Shown here piece by piece: positions 15,536-31,700 of a DNA stretch of 64,000 nucleotides. The stretch lies in contig CATKHW010000009.1 in assembly GCA_949752795.1 (NCBI GenBank), forward strand, positions 558,001 through 622,000. The letters are read 5' to 3'. Source of the stretch: Hyperoodon ampullatus (Eukaryota; Chordata; Mammalia; Artiodactyla; Ziphiidae). Each line of letters opens with the position of its first letter. Positions within the stretch are counted from its first letter, which is position 1. The notes beneath the pieces are model-generated. The model searched no databases. It saw only the letters and a list, made by a program, of their open reading frames with translations, and had not been told where the DNA came from. Position numbers and translations under genes: made by a program.

Positions 15536-17800
15536 CTGTCATCACAGTGCTACATGCCCTTATCATCACAATGCTCCATGACCCCTGACATCACAATGTT
15601 CCATAACCACTGTCACAAAATGCTCCATGACCCATTTCATCACAATGCTTCATGACCCCTGACATCACAATGTTCCATAACCCCTGCCATTAAAATATTC
15701 CATGACACTTTTCATCAAATTGCTCCATGACCCTGTCATCACAATGTTCCCTGCCCTTCTCATCTCAATGCAACATGCACTTGTCGGCAAAATACCCTAT
15801 GACCTTTGTCATCACAAAGCTCCATGACACTTGGCATCACAATGCTCCATGCCATTGTCATCAAAATGTTCCACGGTCTTGTCATCACAAGGCTCCATGA
15901 CCCTTGTCATCACAATGCTCCAAGACATCTGTAATCACAATTCTCCATGCCACTTTTCATCTCAATGATCCATGAATACTGTCATCAAAATGCACCATGC
16001 CCATCATCATAATGATTCATGCTATTGTCATCACAATGAAATCAAAATACTCCATGTCCTCTGTCATCACAATGCTCCAAACCCTTCTGATCACAATGTT
16101 CCATAACACTTGTCATCACAATCCCCATGACGTTCGTCATCACAATTATGCAAGGCCTTCTCATCACAGTGCTCCATGACCTTTGTCACCAGAATGCTCA
16201 ATACACTTGGCATCACAATGCTCGGTGACACTTGTCATCAGTATGCTCCATGAACACTGTCATGACAAGGCTCCATGCCTTTTTCATCACAATGATCCAT
16301 TCCCTTTTCATCACAATGCTCCAAGACCCCTGTTATCACAAAGCTCCGTGACTCCATTCATCACAATGCTTCATGACATTTGTCATCACAATTGTCCATG
16401 ACCTGGTCAAACAAAGCTCTGTGAACCTTTGTCACCACAAGGCTCCATGAAATTTTTATCACAATGCTCTTTGACCCTTGTCATCACAAAGCTCCATGCC
16501 TTTGTCATCACAATGCTCCATGACCCTTGTCATCACAATGCTCGATGCATGTGTCAGCACAATGCTCCATGACCCATGTCATCACAATGCACCATGCGCT
16601 TCTCCTCAAAATCCTTTCTCACCACTGATATCACAATGTTCCATCACTAGTCATCACAATACTCCCTAACCCCTGTCATCACAATATTCCATGACCCCTG
16701 TAATCACAATTCTCCATGCCCTTGTCATCACAAAGCTCCATGACGCATGTCATCAGAATGCTCCATGGGCTTCTCATCACAATGCTCCATGCCCTTGTCA
16801 TCACAATGCTCCATGCCCTTGATATCACATTGCTTCAAAACCCCTGTAATCTCAATGCTCCATGCACCTTTACATCAGAATGCTCCATGCCCTTGTCAAC
16901 ACAATGTTCTATGACCCTTGTCATCGCAATGTTCCAAGCCCTTGTCATCAAAATGCTCCATTACCTTTGTCATCACAATCCTCCATGACACTTGGTATAT
17001 CAATGCTCCATGCCATTGTCATCACAATGGACAATGACATATGTCATCACTATGCTCCCTGACACATGTCTTCACAATACTCCATGACCTTGTCATCACA
17101 ATGTTCCATTCCCTTTTAATCACAATAATCCATGAAACTTGTATGAACAAAGTTCCATGCCCCTGTCATCACAATGCTTCATGCTCTTGTCATCACAATG
17201 CTCCATGACCACTGTCATCACAATGCTCCGTGACTCAAGTCACCACAATGCTTCATGACCTTTGTCCTCACAATGGTCCATGACCTCGTCACACAAGGCT
17301 CTGTGACCTTTGTCACCACAATGCTCCATGCCCAATGTCATCACAATAATCCATGAAAATTGTCAGACCAATGTTCCATGCCCCTGTCATCACATTGCTC
17401 CATGTCCTTGTCATCACAGTGCTCCATGACCCTTGTCATCACAGTGCTCCGTGACTCCAGTCATCACAATGATTCATGCCATTGTCATCACAATGTTCAA
17501 TGAAATCTCTCAACACATTGCTCTATGCCCTTGTCATCTCAATGTTCCATTACACCTGTCATAACAATGCTCCATGACCCCTGCCATCACAATGTTGAAC
17601 GGCCTTGTAATCACAAGACTCCATGACCCTTTACGTCACAATGATCCACATTCTTTTCATCGCTATGCTCCATAAAACTTGTCATCAAAATGCTCCAGGC
17701 ACTTCTCATCAAAATGCTCTCTCACCACATATATCACCATGTTCCATCACTAGTCATCACAATACTCGCTCACCCCTGTCATCACAATGTTCCATGACCA
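15536..17800 (+). repeat. 2265-bp higher-order repeat, copy 2
   Basis: Second copy. It shares T at 16,357, A at 16,668 and C at 16,671 with copy 3 and against copy 1. I saw no difference from copy 3 while reading the two side by side, but I could not run an exact comparison. Confidence 0.92.
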
Positions 17801-20065
17801 CTGTCATCACAGTGCTACATGCCCTTATCATCACAATGCTCCATGACCCCTGACATCACAATGTTCCATAACCACTGTCACAAAATGCTCCATGACCCAT
17901 TTCATCACAATGCTTCATGACCCCTGACATCACAATGTTCCATAACCCCTGCCATTAAAATATTCCATGACACTTTTCATCAAATTGCTCCATGACCCTG
18001 TCATCACAATGTTCCCTGCCCTTCTCATCTCAATGCAACATGCACTTGTCGGCAAAATACCCTATGACCTTTGTCATCACAAAGCTCCATGACACTTGGC
18101 ATCACAATGCTCCATGCCATTGTCATCAAAATGTTCCACGGTCTTGTCATCACAAGGCTCCATGACCCTTGTCATCACAATGCTCCAAGACATCTGTAAT
18201 CACAATTCTCCATGCCACTTTTCATCTCAATGATCCATGAATACTGTCATCAAAATGCACCATGCCCATCATCATAATGATTCATGCTATTGTCATCACA
18301 ATGAAATCAAAATACTCCATGTCCTCTGTCATCACAATGCTCCAAACCCTTCTGATCACAATGTTCCATAACACTTGTCATCACAATCCCCATGACGTTC
18401 GTCATCACAATTATGCAAGGCCTTCTCATCACAGTGCTCCATGACCTTTGTCACCAGAATGCTCAATACACTTGGCATCACAATGCTCGGTGACACTTGT
18501 CATCAGTATGCTCCATGAACACTGTCATGACAAGGCTCCATGCCTTTTTCATCACAATGATCCATTCCCTTTTCATCACAATGCTCCAAGACCCCTGTTA
18601 TCACAAAGCTCCGTGACTCCATTCATCACAATGCTTCATGACATTTGTCATCACAATTGTCCATGACCTGGTCAAACAAAGCTCTGTGAACCTTTGTCAC
18701 CACAAGGCTCCATGAAATTTTTATCACAATGCTCTTTGACCCTTGTCATCACAAAGCTCCATGCCTTTGTCATCACAATGCTCCATGACCCTTGTCATCA
18801 CAATGCTCGATGCATGTGTCAGCACAATGCTCCATGACCCATGTCATCACAATGCACCATGCGCTTCTCCTCAAAATCCTTTCTCACCACTGATATCACA
18901 ATGTTCCATCACTAGTCATCACAATACTCCCTAACCCCTGTCATCACAATATTCCATGACCCCTGTAATCACAATTCTCCATGCCCTTGTCATCACAAAG
19001 CTCCATGACGCATGTCATCAGAATGCTCCATGGGCTTCTCATCACAATGCTCCATGCCCTTGTCATCACAATGCTCCATGCCCTTGATATCACATTGCTT
19101 CAAAACCCCTGTAATCTCAATGCTCCATGCACCTTTACATCAGAATGCTCCATGCCCTTGTCAACACAATGTTCTATGACCCTTGTCATCGCAATGTTCC
19201 AAGCCCTTGTCATCAAAATGCTCCATTACCTTTGTCATCACAATCCTCCATGACACTTGGTATATCAATGCTCCATGCCATTGTCATCACAATGGACAAT
19301 GACATATGTCATCACTATGCTCCCTGACACATGTCTTCACAATACTCCATGACCTTGTCATCACAATGTTCCATTCCCTTTTAATCACAATAATCCATGA
19401 AACTTGTATGAACAAAGTTCCATGCCCCTGTCATCACAATGCTTCATGCTCTTGTCATCACAATGCTCCATGACCACTGTCATCACAATGCTCCGTGACT
19501 CAAGTCACCACAATGCTTCATGACCTTTGTCCTCACAATGGTCCATGACCTCGTCACACAAGGCTCTGTGACCTTTGTCACCACAATGCTCCATGCCCAA
19601 TGTCATCACAATAATCCATGAAAATTGTCAGACCAATGTTCCATGCCCCTGTCATCACATTGCTCCATGTCCTTGTCATCACAGTGCTCCATGACCCTTG
19701 TCATCACAGTGCTCCGTGACTCCAGTCATCACAATGATTCATGCCATTGTCATCACAATGTTCAATGAAATCTCTCAACACATTGCTCTATGCCCTTGTC
19801 ATCTCAATGTTCCATTACACCTGTCATAACAATGCTCCATGACCCCTGCCATCACAATGTTGAACGGCCTTGTAATCACAAGACTCCATGACCCTTTACG
19901 TCACAATGATCCACATTCTTTTCATCGCTATGCTCCATAAAACTTGTCATCAAAATGCTCCAGGCACTTCTCATCAAAATGCTCTCTCACCACATATATC
20001 ACCATGTTCCATCACTAGTCATCACAATACTCGCTCACCCCTGTCATCACAATGTTCCATGACCA
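17801..20065 (+). repeat. 2265-bp higher-order repeat, copy 3
   Basis: Third copy. Identity with the start of the next expected repeat carries on for 18 bases to 20,083 and then breaks at 20,084 (TACTTGCTC here against TACATGCCC). The downstream region to 25.7 kb is related but diverged. Confidence 0.9.
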
Positions 20066-23000
20066 CTGTCATCACAGTGCTACTTGCTCTTATCATCGCA
20101 ATGCTCCATAACCCCTGACATCACAATGTTCCATAACAACTGTCATCAAAATATTCCATGACACTTGTATTCAAATTGCTCCATGACCCTGTCATCACAA
20201 TGCTCCCTGTCCTTCTCATCACAATGTACCACGCCCTTGTCATCAAAATGCCCCATGACATTTGTCATCACAAAGCTCCATGACCCTTGGCATCACAATG
20301 CTCCATGCCCTTGTCATCAAAATGCTCCATTACACCTGTCATAACATTGCTCAATGACCCATACCATCACAATGTTCCACGGACTTGTCATCACAAGGCT
20401 TCATGACCCTTGTCATCACAATGCTCCAAGACCTCTGTAATCACAAGTCTCCATGCGACTTTTCATCTCAATGCTCCATGAACACTGTCATCACAATGCA
20501 CCGTGCCCATCACCATAATATTTCATGCTATTGTCATCACAATGAAATCAAAATGCTCAATGACCTCTGTCATCACAATGCACCAAACCCTTCTGATCAC
20601 AATGTTCCATAACATTTGTCATCAAAATGCCCCATGACTCTGGTCATCACAATTATCCATGGTCTTCTCATCACAATGCTCCATGATATTGGTCATCACA
20701 ATGCTCAATACACTTATCATCACAATGCTCCCTGACAGTTGTCATCAGTATGCTCCTTGAACCCTGTCATGACAAGGCTCCATGCATTTTTCATCACAAT
20801 GATCCATTCCCTTTTCATCACAATGCTCCAAGACGCCTGTAATCACAATATTCCATGTCCTTGTCATAACAAAGCTCCATGACGCATGTCATCAGAATGC
20901 TCCATTGCCTTCTCATCACAATGCTCCATGCCCTTGTCATCACATTGCTTCAAAACCCCTGTAATCTCAATGCTCCATGCACATTTTCATCAGAATGCTC
21001 CATGCCCCTGTCATCACAATGCTCCATGACCATTGTCATTGCAATGTTCCAAGCCCTTGTCATCAAAATGCTACATTACCTTTGTCATCACAATCCTCCA
21101 TGACACTTGGTATCACAATGCTCCATGCCATTGGCATCACAATGGAAAATGACATATGTCATCACAATGCTCCCTGACACCTGTCTTCACAATATTCCAT
21201 GACCTTCTCAACACAATGATCCATGCCCTTGTCATCACAATGTGCCATGCCCACTGTCATCAGAATAATCCATGAAACATGTCAGACCAATGTTCCATGC
21301 CCCTGTCATCACAATGCTCCATGTCCTTGTCATCACAATGCTCCATGACCCCTGACATCACAGTGCTCCATGACTCCAGTCATCACAATGATTCATGACC
21401 TTTCTCATCACAATGGTCCATGCCCTCGTCACACAAGGCTCTGTGATCTTTGTCACAATAATGCTCAATGAATTTTTCATCACAATTCTGTGTGTCCCTT
21501 GTCATCACAATGTGCCATGCCTTTTTCATCACAATGCTCCATGATCCCTGACATCACACTGTTCCATAAGCCCTGTCACTAAATGCGCCATGACTAATTT
21601 CATCACAACGCTTCATGACCCCTAACATCACAATGTTCCATAACCCCTGTCATCAAAATATTCCATGACACTTTTATTCAAATTGCTCCATGACCCTATC
21701 ATCACAATGCTCCCTGCCCTTCTCATCACAATGCACCCCGCCCTTGTCAACAAAATGCCCCATGACCTTTGTCATCACAAAACTCCATGACTCTTGGAAT
21801 CACAATGCTCCATGCCATTGTCATCACAATGCTCAATGAAATCTCTCATCACATTGCTCCATGCCCTTGTCATCTCAATGCTCCATTACACCTGTGATAA
21901 CAATGCTCCATGACCCCTGCCATCACAATGTTCCATGCCCTTGTCATCACAAGGCTACATGACCCTTTGCATCACAATGCTCCACATCCTTTTCATCGCT
22001 ATGCTCCATAAATCTTGTCATCACAATGCTCCATGCACTTCTCATCAAAATGCTCTCTCACCACATATATCACAATGTTCCATCACTAGTCATCACAATA
22101 CTCGCTCAACCCTGTCATCACAATGTTCCATGACCACTTTCATCAAAGTGCTACATGCCCTTATCATCACAATGCTCCATGACCCCTGACTTCACAATGT
22201 TCTATAACCCCTGTCACAAAATGCTCCATGACCCATTTCATCACAATGCTTCATGACCCCTGACATCACAATGTTCCATAATCCCTGTCATCAAAATAAT
22301 CCATGACCATTTTATTGAAATTGCTCCATGATCCTGTCATCACAATGCTCCCTGCCCTTCTCATCACAATGCACCACGCCCTTGTCATCAAAATGCCCCA
22401 TGACATTTGTCATCACAAAGCTCCATGACCCTTGACATCACAATGATCCATGCCATTGTCATCACAGTGCTCAAAGAAATCTCTCATCACATTGCTCCAT
22501 GCCTTTGACATCACAATGCTCCATTACACCATTCATAATTATGCTCCATGACCCCTGCCATCACAATGTTCCACGGCCTTGTCATCACAAGGCTCCATGA
22601 CCCTTATCATCACAATGTTCCAAGACCTCTGTAATCACAATTCTCCATGCCACTTTTCATCTCAATGCTCCATGAACACTGTCATCACAATGCACCATGC
22701 CCATCATAATAATGATTCATGCTATTGTCATAACAATGAAATCAAAATGCTCCATGTCCTCTGTCATCACAATGCTCCAAACCCTTCTGATCACAATGTT
22801 CCATAACACTTGTCATCACAATCCCCATGACGCTCGTCATCACAATTATGCAAGGTCTTCTCATCAGAGTGCTCCATGACCTTTGTCACCACAATGCTCA
22901 ATACACTTGGTATCACAATGCTCGGTGACACTTGTCATCAGTATGGTCCTTGAACACTGTCATGTGAAGGCTCCATGCATTTTTCATCACAATGATCCAT

Positions 23001-25734
23001 TCCATTTTCCTCACAATGCTCCAAGACCCATGTAATCACAATGCTCCATGTCCTTGTCATCACAAAACTCCATGACGCATGTCATCAGAATGCCCCATTG
23101 CCTTCTCACCACAATGCTCCATGCCCTTCTAATCACATTGCTTCAAAACCCCTGTAATCTCAATGCTCCATGCACCTTTTCATCAGAATGCTCCATGCCC
23201 TTGTCAACACAATGCTCCATGACCCTTGTCATCACAATGTTCCAAGCAATTGTCATTAAACTGCTCCATTACCTTTGTCATCACAATCTTCCATGACCCT
23301 TGGTGTCACAATGCTCCATGCCACTGTCATCACAATGGACAATGACATATGTCATCACAATGCTCCCTGACACCTGTCTTCACAATACTCCATGACCTTG
23401 TCATCACAATGTTCCATGCCCTTGTCATCACAACAATCCATGAAATATGTCAGACCAGTGTTCCATGCCCCTGTCATCACAATGCTCCATGCTCTTGTCA
23501 TCACAATGCTCCATGACCCCTGTCATCACAATGCTCCGTGACTCCAGTCATCACAATGCTTCATGACTTTGTCCTCACAATGGACCATGCCCTCGCCACA
23601 CAAGGCTCTGTGACCTTTGTCACCACAATGCTCCATGCCCTTGTCATCTCAATGCTCCATGCCCGCTGTCATCACAATAATCCATGAAACTTGTCAGACC
23701 ATTTTTCCATGCCCCTGTCATCACACTGCTCCATGCCCTTGTCATCACAATGCTCCATGACCCCTGTCATCCCAGTGCCCCGTGTCTCCAGTCATCACAG
23801 TGATTCATGGCCATTGTCATCACAATGTTCAGTGAAATCTCTCATCACATTGCTCCATGCCCTTGTCATCACAATGCTCCATTACACCTGTCATAACAAT
23901 GCTCCATGACCCCTGCCATCACAATGTTCCACGGCCTTGTCATCACAAGGCTCCATGACCCTTGTCATCACAATGCTCCAAGACCTCTGTAATCACAATT
24001 CTCCATGCTCCTTTTCATCTCAATGCTCCATGAACACTGTCATCACAATGCACCATGCCCATCATCATAATGATTCATGCTATTGTAATCACAATGAAAT
24101 TAAAATGCTCCATGACCTCTGTCATCACAATGCTCCAAACCCTTCTGAACACAATGTTCCATAACACTTGTCATCACAATACCCCATGACGCTTGTCATC
24201 ACAATTATGCAAGGTCTTCTATTCACAATGCTCCATGACCTTTGTCACCACAATGCTCAATACACTTTTCATCACAATGCTCCCTGACACTTGTCATCAG
24301 TATGCTCCTTGAACACTGTCATGACAAGGATCCATGACTATTTCATCACAATGATCCATTCCCTTTTCATCACAATGTTCCAAGACCGCTGTAATCAAAA
24401 TGATCTGTGACTTCCGTCATCACAATGCTTCATGACATTTGTCATCACAATGGTCCAAGACCTGGTCACACAAAGCTCTGTGACCTTTGTCACCACAATG
24501 CTCCATGAAATTTTTATCACAATGCTCTGTGACCCTTGTCATCACAAAGCTCCATGCCTTTGTCAGCACAATGCTCCATGACCCTTGTCATCACAATGCT
24601 AGATGCGCGTGTCAGCACAATGCTCCATAACCCATATCATCACAATGCACCATGCACTTGTCATCACAATGCTCCACATCCTTGTCATCAAAATGCTCCA
24701 TAAACCTTGTCATCACAATGCTCTGTGCACTTCTCCTCAAAATGCCTTCTCACCACTGATATCACAATGTTCCATCACTAGTCATCACAATACTCCCTCA
24801 CCCCTGTCATCACAATATTCCATGACCCCTGTAATCACAATTCTCCATGCCCTTGTCATCACAAAGTTCCATGACACATGTCATTAGAATGTTCCATTGT
24901 CTTCTTATCACAATGCTCCATGCCCTTGTCATCACAGTGCTCCAACACCCCTGTAATCACAATGCTCCATGCTCATTTTCATCTCAATGCTCCATGAACC
25001 CTGTCATCACAATGCACCGTGCCCATCACCATAATATTTCATGCTATTGTCATCACAATGAAATCAAAATGCTAAATGACCTCTGTCTTCACAATGCACC
25101 AAACCCTTGTGATCAAAATGTTCCATAACACTTGTCATCACAATGCCCCATGACGCTGGTCATCACAATTATCCATGGTCTTCTCATCATAATGCTCCAT
25201 GATCTTTGTCATCACAATGCTCAATACACTTATCATCACAATGCTCTCTGATAGTTGTCATCAGTATGCTCCTTGAACCCTGTCATGACAAGGCTCCATG
25301 CATTTTTCATCACAATGATCCATTCCCTTTTCATCACAATTCTCCAAGACCGCTGTAATCACAATGCTCCATGTCCTTTTCATCACAAAGCTCCATGACG
25401 CATGTCATCAGAATGCTCCATTGCCTTCTCATCACAATGCTCCATGCCCTTGTAATCACATTGCTTCAAAACCACTGTAATCTCAATGCTCCATGCACCT
25501 TTTCATCAGAATGCTCCATGCCCTTGTCATCACAATGCTCGATGCGTGTGTCAGCACAATGCTCCATAACCCATGTCATCACGATGCACCATGCACTTGT
25601 CATCACAATGCTCCACATCCTTGTCATCAAAATGCTCCATGACCCTTGTCATCACAATGCTCCATGATCCCTGTCATCACAATGCTCCGTGACACCTGTC
25701 ATCACAATGCTCCATGCCCCTTGTCATTGCAGTT
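20066..25734 (+). repeat. Array segment: diverged higher-order repeats
   Basis: Same 24/25-bp unit and same marker module (20,541; 22,734; 24,092; 25,057), but with frequent unit-level differences from the 2265-bp block to its left. The module spacing falls from about 2.2 kb to 1.36 and 0.97 kb, which points to internal deletions. There are no genes or mobile elements. Confidence 0.8.
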
Positions 25735-28700
25735 CTCCATGACGCTCGTCATCAAAATTATCCATGGACTTCTCATCACAATGCTCTACCGTCTTGCATC
25801 ACAATGCTCCAAGACACTTCTCATCACAATGTCACATGCTCTTGTCATCACAGGTCTCCATGCACTTGTCATCGCAATGCTCCATGACCCCTGTCATAGC
25901 AAGCTCCATGTGCTTTTCATCACAATGCTTCAGGAACTTGTCATCAAAATTCTCAATGGCCCTTGTCATCACAATCCTCCATGCCCTTGTCATCAAAATG
26001 CTCCATGACCCTTGTCATCACAATGCTCCAAACCCCTGTCATCACAATGCTCCATTAACTTTGTCATCACATTCCTCCATGACACTTGGCATCACAATAC
26101 TCCATGCCATTGTCATCACAATGGACCATGACATATGTCATCACATGCCCCCAGACACCTGTCTTCACAGTACTCCATGACCTTCTCATCACAATGCTCC
26201 ATGCTCTTCTCATCAGAATGCGCCTTGCCCACTGTCATCACAATAAACAATGAAACTTGTCAGACCAATGCACCATGCCCCTGTAATCAGAATGCTCCAT
26301 ACCCTTGTCATCACAATGTTCCGTGACTCCAGTCATCACAATGCTTCATGTCCTTTGTTATCACAATGATACTTAACCTCGTCATCACAAGGCTCTGTGA
26401 CCATTGTCACCACAATGCTCTATGAACTTTTCATCACAATGCTCTGTGACCGTTGTCATCACAAGGTTCCATTAATTTGTCAGCACAATGCTCCATGACC
26501 CTTGTCATCACAATGCTCCATGCACTTGTCATCAAAATGCTTTCTCACCACTGATATCACAGTGTTCCATCAGTAGTCATCACAATACTCCCTCACCACT
26601 GTCATCACAATTTTCCATGGACTCTGTCATCACAATGCCACATGCCATATCATCACAATGCTCCATGACCCCTGACATCAAAATGATCCATATCCTCTTT
26701 CATCAGAATGCTCCATCACCTTTTTCATCACAATGCTCCAAGACCCCTGACATCTCAATGTTCCATAACCACTGTCATCAAAATGTTCCATGACCCTTTT
26801 CATCAAATTGCTCCATGACCCTGTCATCACAATGCACCATGTCCATCATCATAATGCTTCCTGCTATTGTCATCCCAATGAAATCAATATGCTCCATGAC
26901 CTCTGTCATCAAAATGCACCAAACCCTTGTGATCACAATGTTCCATAACCATTGTCATCACAATGCACCATGACGCTCATCATCACAATTATCCATGGTC
27001 TTCTCATCACAGTGCTCCATGAACTTTGTCATCACAACGCTCAATACACTTGTCATCACAATGCTCCCTGACACTTGTCATCAGTATGCTCCTTGAACCC
27101 TGTCATGACAAGGCTCCATGCCTTTTTCATCACAATGATCCATACCATTTTCATCACAATGCTCCAAGACCCCTGTAATCACAATGCTCCATGACCATTA
27201 ATCACAAAGCTCCATGATGCAAGTCATCAGAATGCTCCATGGCCTTCTCATCACATAGCTCCATGTCCTTGTCATCACAGTGCTCCAAGACCCCTGTCAT
27301 CTCAATGTTCTGTGACTCCAGTCATCATAAGTCTTCATGACATGTGTCATCACAATGGTCCATGTTCTCGTCACACAGTGCTCTCTGACCTTTCTAACCA
27401 CAGTGCTCCATGAACTTTTCATCACAATGCTCTGTGATCCTTGTCATCACCATGCTCCATGCCTTTGTCAGCACAATGCTCCATGACCCTTTTCATTACA
27501 ATGCTCCATGCGCTTGTGAGCACAATGCTCCACAACCCATGTTATCACAATGCGCCATGTGCTTGTCATCACAGTGATCCACATCCTTGTCATTACAGTG
27601 CTCCAAAAACCTTGCCATCACAATGCTCCATGCACTTCTCATCAAAATGCTCTCTCCCCCCTGTCATCACAATGTTCCATGATCCGTGTCATGACAATGC
27701 TACATGACCTTATCATCACAATGCTCCATGAACCCTGACATCACAATGTTCCATAACCCCTGTCATCAAAATGCTCCATGACCCTTTTCATCAAAATGCT
27801 CCATTACCCCTCACATCACAATGTTCCATAACCACTGTCATCAAAATATTCCATGATACTTTTCATCAAATTGCTCCATGACACTGTCATCAAAATGCTC
27901 CCTGCCCTTCTCATCACAATGCACCACGACCTTGTCATCAAAATGCTCCATGAACTTTGTCATCACAAACTCCATGACCCTTGGCATCACAATGCTCCAT
28001 GCCATTTTCATCACAATGTTTCATGACCCCTGTAATCACAATACTCCATGAACATTTTCATCAGAATGCTCCATGAGACTTGTCATCACAAGGCTCCATG
28101 GTTTTCTCATCACAATGCCCCAGGACCTTGTCATCACAGTGCGCCATTACCCTGTCATCACAATACTCCATGAACATTTTCAGCCCAATGCTCCATGACC
28201 CTCTTACCACAATGCTCCATGACCCTGTCATCACAATGCTCCATGACCAATGTCATCACAGAGCTCCATGACGCTCTTCATCACAATTATCCGTTATCTT
28301 CTCATCACAATGCTCCACGGTCTTGCCATCACAATGCTCCATGTCCCATGTCATCAAAATTCTCCACGTCCTTGTCATCACAATGCTCCATGACACTTCT
28401 TATCACAATGTTACATCATATTTTCATCACAATTCTCCATGGACTTGTCATCACAATGCTCTATGACCCCTGTCATAGCAAGCTCCATGCGCTTGTCATG
28501 ACAATGCTTCACGACGTTGTCATCAAAATTCTCAATGGCACTTGTCATCACAATGCTCCATGACACTTGTCATCACAATGTTCCAAGCCCTTGTCATCAA
28601 AATGCTGCATTACATTTGTCATCACAATCCTCCATGACACTTTGTATCACAGTGCTCCATGCCATTGTCATCACAATGGACAATGACATATGTCATCACA

Positions 28701-31700
28701 ATGCTCCCTGACTCCAGTCGTCACAATGCTTCATGACGTTTGTCATCACAATGGTCCATGCCCTCGTCACACAAGGCTATGTGACCTTTGTCACCACAAT
28801 GCTCCATGACCTTGTCATCACAATGCTCCATGCCCACTGTCATCACAATAATCCCTGAAACTTTTCAGACCAATGATCCATGCCCTCTTAACACAAGGCT
28901 CGGTGATCTTTGTCACCATAATGCTCCATGAACTTTTCATCACAATGCTATTTGTCCCTTGACATCACAATGCTCCATGCCTTTGTCAGCACAATGCTCC
29001 CTGACCCATGTCATCAAAATGCGCTATGGGCTTGTCATCACAATGCTCCACATCCTTTTCATCGCTATGTTCCATAAAACTTGTCATCACAATGCTCCAT
29101 GCACTTCTCATCAAAATGTTCTCTCAACACATATATCACAATGTTCCATCACTAGTAATCACAATACTCACTCACCCCTGTCATCACAATGTTCCGTGAC
29201 CCCTGTCAACATAGTGCTACATGCCCTTATCATCACAATGCTCCATGACCCCTGACATCACAATGTTCCATAACCCCTGTCTTCAAAATATTCCATGACC
29301 CTTTTCATCAAATTGCCCCATGACTCTCTCATCACAATGCTCCCTGCCCTTCTCATCACAATGCACCACGCCATTGTCATCAAAATGCCCCATGACCTTT
29401 GTAATCACAAAACTCCATTACCCCTGTCATAACAATGATCCATGAACCCTGCCATCAAAAGGTTCCGCGTCCTTGTCATCACAAGCCTCCATGACCCTTG
29501 TCATCACAGTGCTCCAAGACCCCTGTAATCACAATGCTCCATGACCCTTTTCATCTCAATGCTCCATGAACCCTGTCATCACAATGCACCATGTCCATCA
29601 CCATAATATTTCATGCTGTAGTCATCAAAATGAAATCAAACTGCTCAATGACCTCTGTCATCACAATGCACCAACCCGTTCTGATCACAGTGTTCCATAA
29701 CACTTGTCATCACAATTCCCCATGAGGCTGGTCATCACAATTATCCATGGAATTCTCATCACAATGCTCCATGATCTTTGTCATCACAATGCTCAATATA
29801 CTTATCATCACAATGCTCCCTGACTGTTGTCATCAGTATGCTCCTTGAAACCTGTCATGACAAGGCTCCATGCATTTTTCATCACAATGATCCATTCCCT
29901 TTTCATCACAATGCTCCAAGACCCCTGCAATCACAATGCTCCATGTACTTGTCATCACAAAGCTCCATGACGCATGTCATCAGAATGCTCCATTGCCTTA
30001 TCATCACAATACTCCATGCCCTTGTCATCACAATGTTCCATGCCCTTGTCATCACAATGCACCATGCCCACTGTCATCACAAGAATCCATGAAACTAGTC
30101 AGACCAATGTTCCATGCCCCTGTCATCGCAATGCTCCATGCCCTTGTCATCACAATGCTCCATGTCCCCTGTCATCACAATGCTCCGTGACACCAGTCAT
30201 CACAATGCTTCATGACCATTGTCATCACAGTGGTCCATGCCCTCGTCACCCAAGTCTCTGTGACCTTTGTCACTACAATGCTCCATGTCCTTGTCATCAC
30301 AAAGCTCCATGACGCATGTCATCAGAATGCTCCTTTGCCTTCTCATCAAAATGCTCCTTGCCCTTGTCATCACAATTTTTCAAAACCCCTGTAATCACAA
30401 TGCTCCATGCACCTTTTCATCAGAATGCTCCATGACACTTTTCATCAAAATGCTCCATGACCCCTGACATCACAATGTTCCATAACCCCTGTAATCAAAA
30501 TGTTCCATGACACTTTTCATCAATTTGTTCCATGACCCTGTCATCACAATGTTCCCTGCCCTTCTCATCACAATGCACCACGACCTTGTCATCAAAATGG
30601 TCCATGACCTTTGTCATCACAAACCTCCATCACCATTGGCATCACAATGCTCCATGCCATTTCATCACAATGCTACATGAAACCTCTCATCACATAGCTC
30701 CATGCCATTGTCAGCACAATGCTCCATGACGCTTGTCATCACAATGCTCGATACTCTTCTCATCACAATGCTCCATGCACTTGTCATTACAATCCCCCCT
30801 GACACATGTATCACCGTGTTCCGTGCCCTTGTCATCACAATGCTCCATGCCGAATCTCATCACAATAATCCATGAAATTTTCAGACTAGTGTTCCATGGC
30901 CTTGTCATCACAATGCTCCATTACCCCTGTCATGACAATGCTCCATGAGCCCTGCCATCACAATGTTCCACGGCCTTGTCATCCAAGGCTCCATGACCCT
31001 TGTCATCACAATGCTCCAAGACCCCTGTAATCACAATGCTCCATGCCCCTTGTCATTACAGAGATCCATGACGCTCGTCATCACAATTATCCGTGATCTT
31101 CTCATCACAGTGCTCCACGGTCTTGCCATTCACAATTCTCCATGCCCTGGTCATCACAATGCTCCATGTCCCATGTCATCACAATTCTCCATGTATTTAT
31201 CATCACAATGCTCCTTGACACTTCTTATCACAATGTTACATGATCTTGTCATCACAATTCTCCATGCAATTGTCATCGCAATGCTCTATGACCCCTGTCA
31301 TAGCAAGCTCCATGAGCCTGTCATCTCAATGCTTCACGACGTTGTCATCAAAATTCTCAATGGCCCTTGTCATCACAATGCTCCATGCCATTGTCATCAC
31401 AATGCTCCATGACGCTTGTCATCACAATGTCCCAAGCACTTTTCATCAAAATGCTCCATTACCTTTGTCATCACAATCATCCATGACACTTGGTATCACA
31501 ATGCTCCATGCCATTGTCATCACAATGGACAATGACATGTCATCACAGTGCTCCCTGACACCTGTCTTCACAATAATCCGTGACCTTGTCATCACAATGT
31601 TACATGCCCTTGTCATCACAATGCGCCATGCCCACAGTCATCACAATAATCCATGAAACTTGTCAGTCCAATTATCCATGCCCCTGTCATCACAATGCTT

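Noticed and set aside
30711..30911. Minus-strand open frames inside the array (also 3664-3852 and 38,719-38,919)
   Set aside because: Translations of the reverse complement of the same repeat; the 30.7-kb and 38.7-kb frames are the two copies of the 8-kb duplication.
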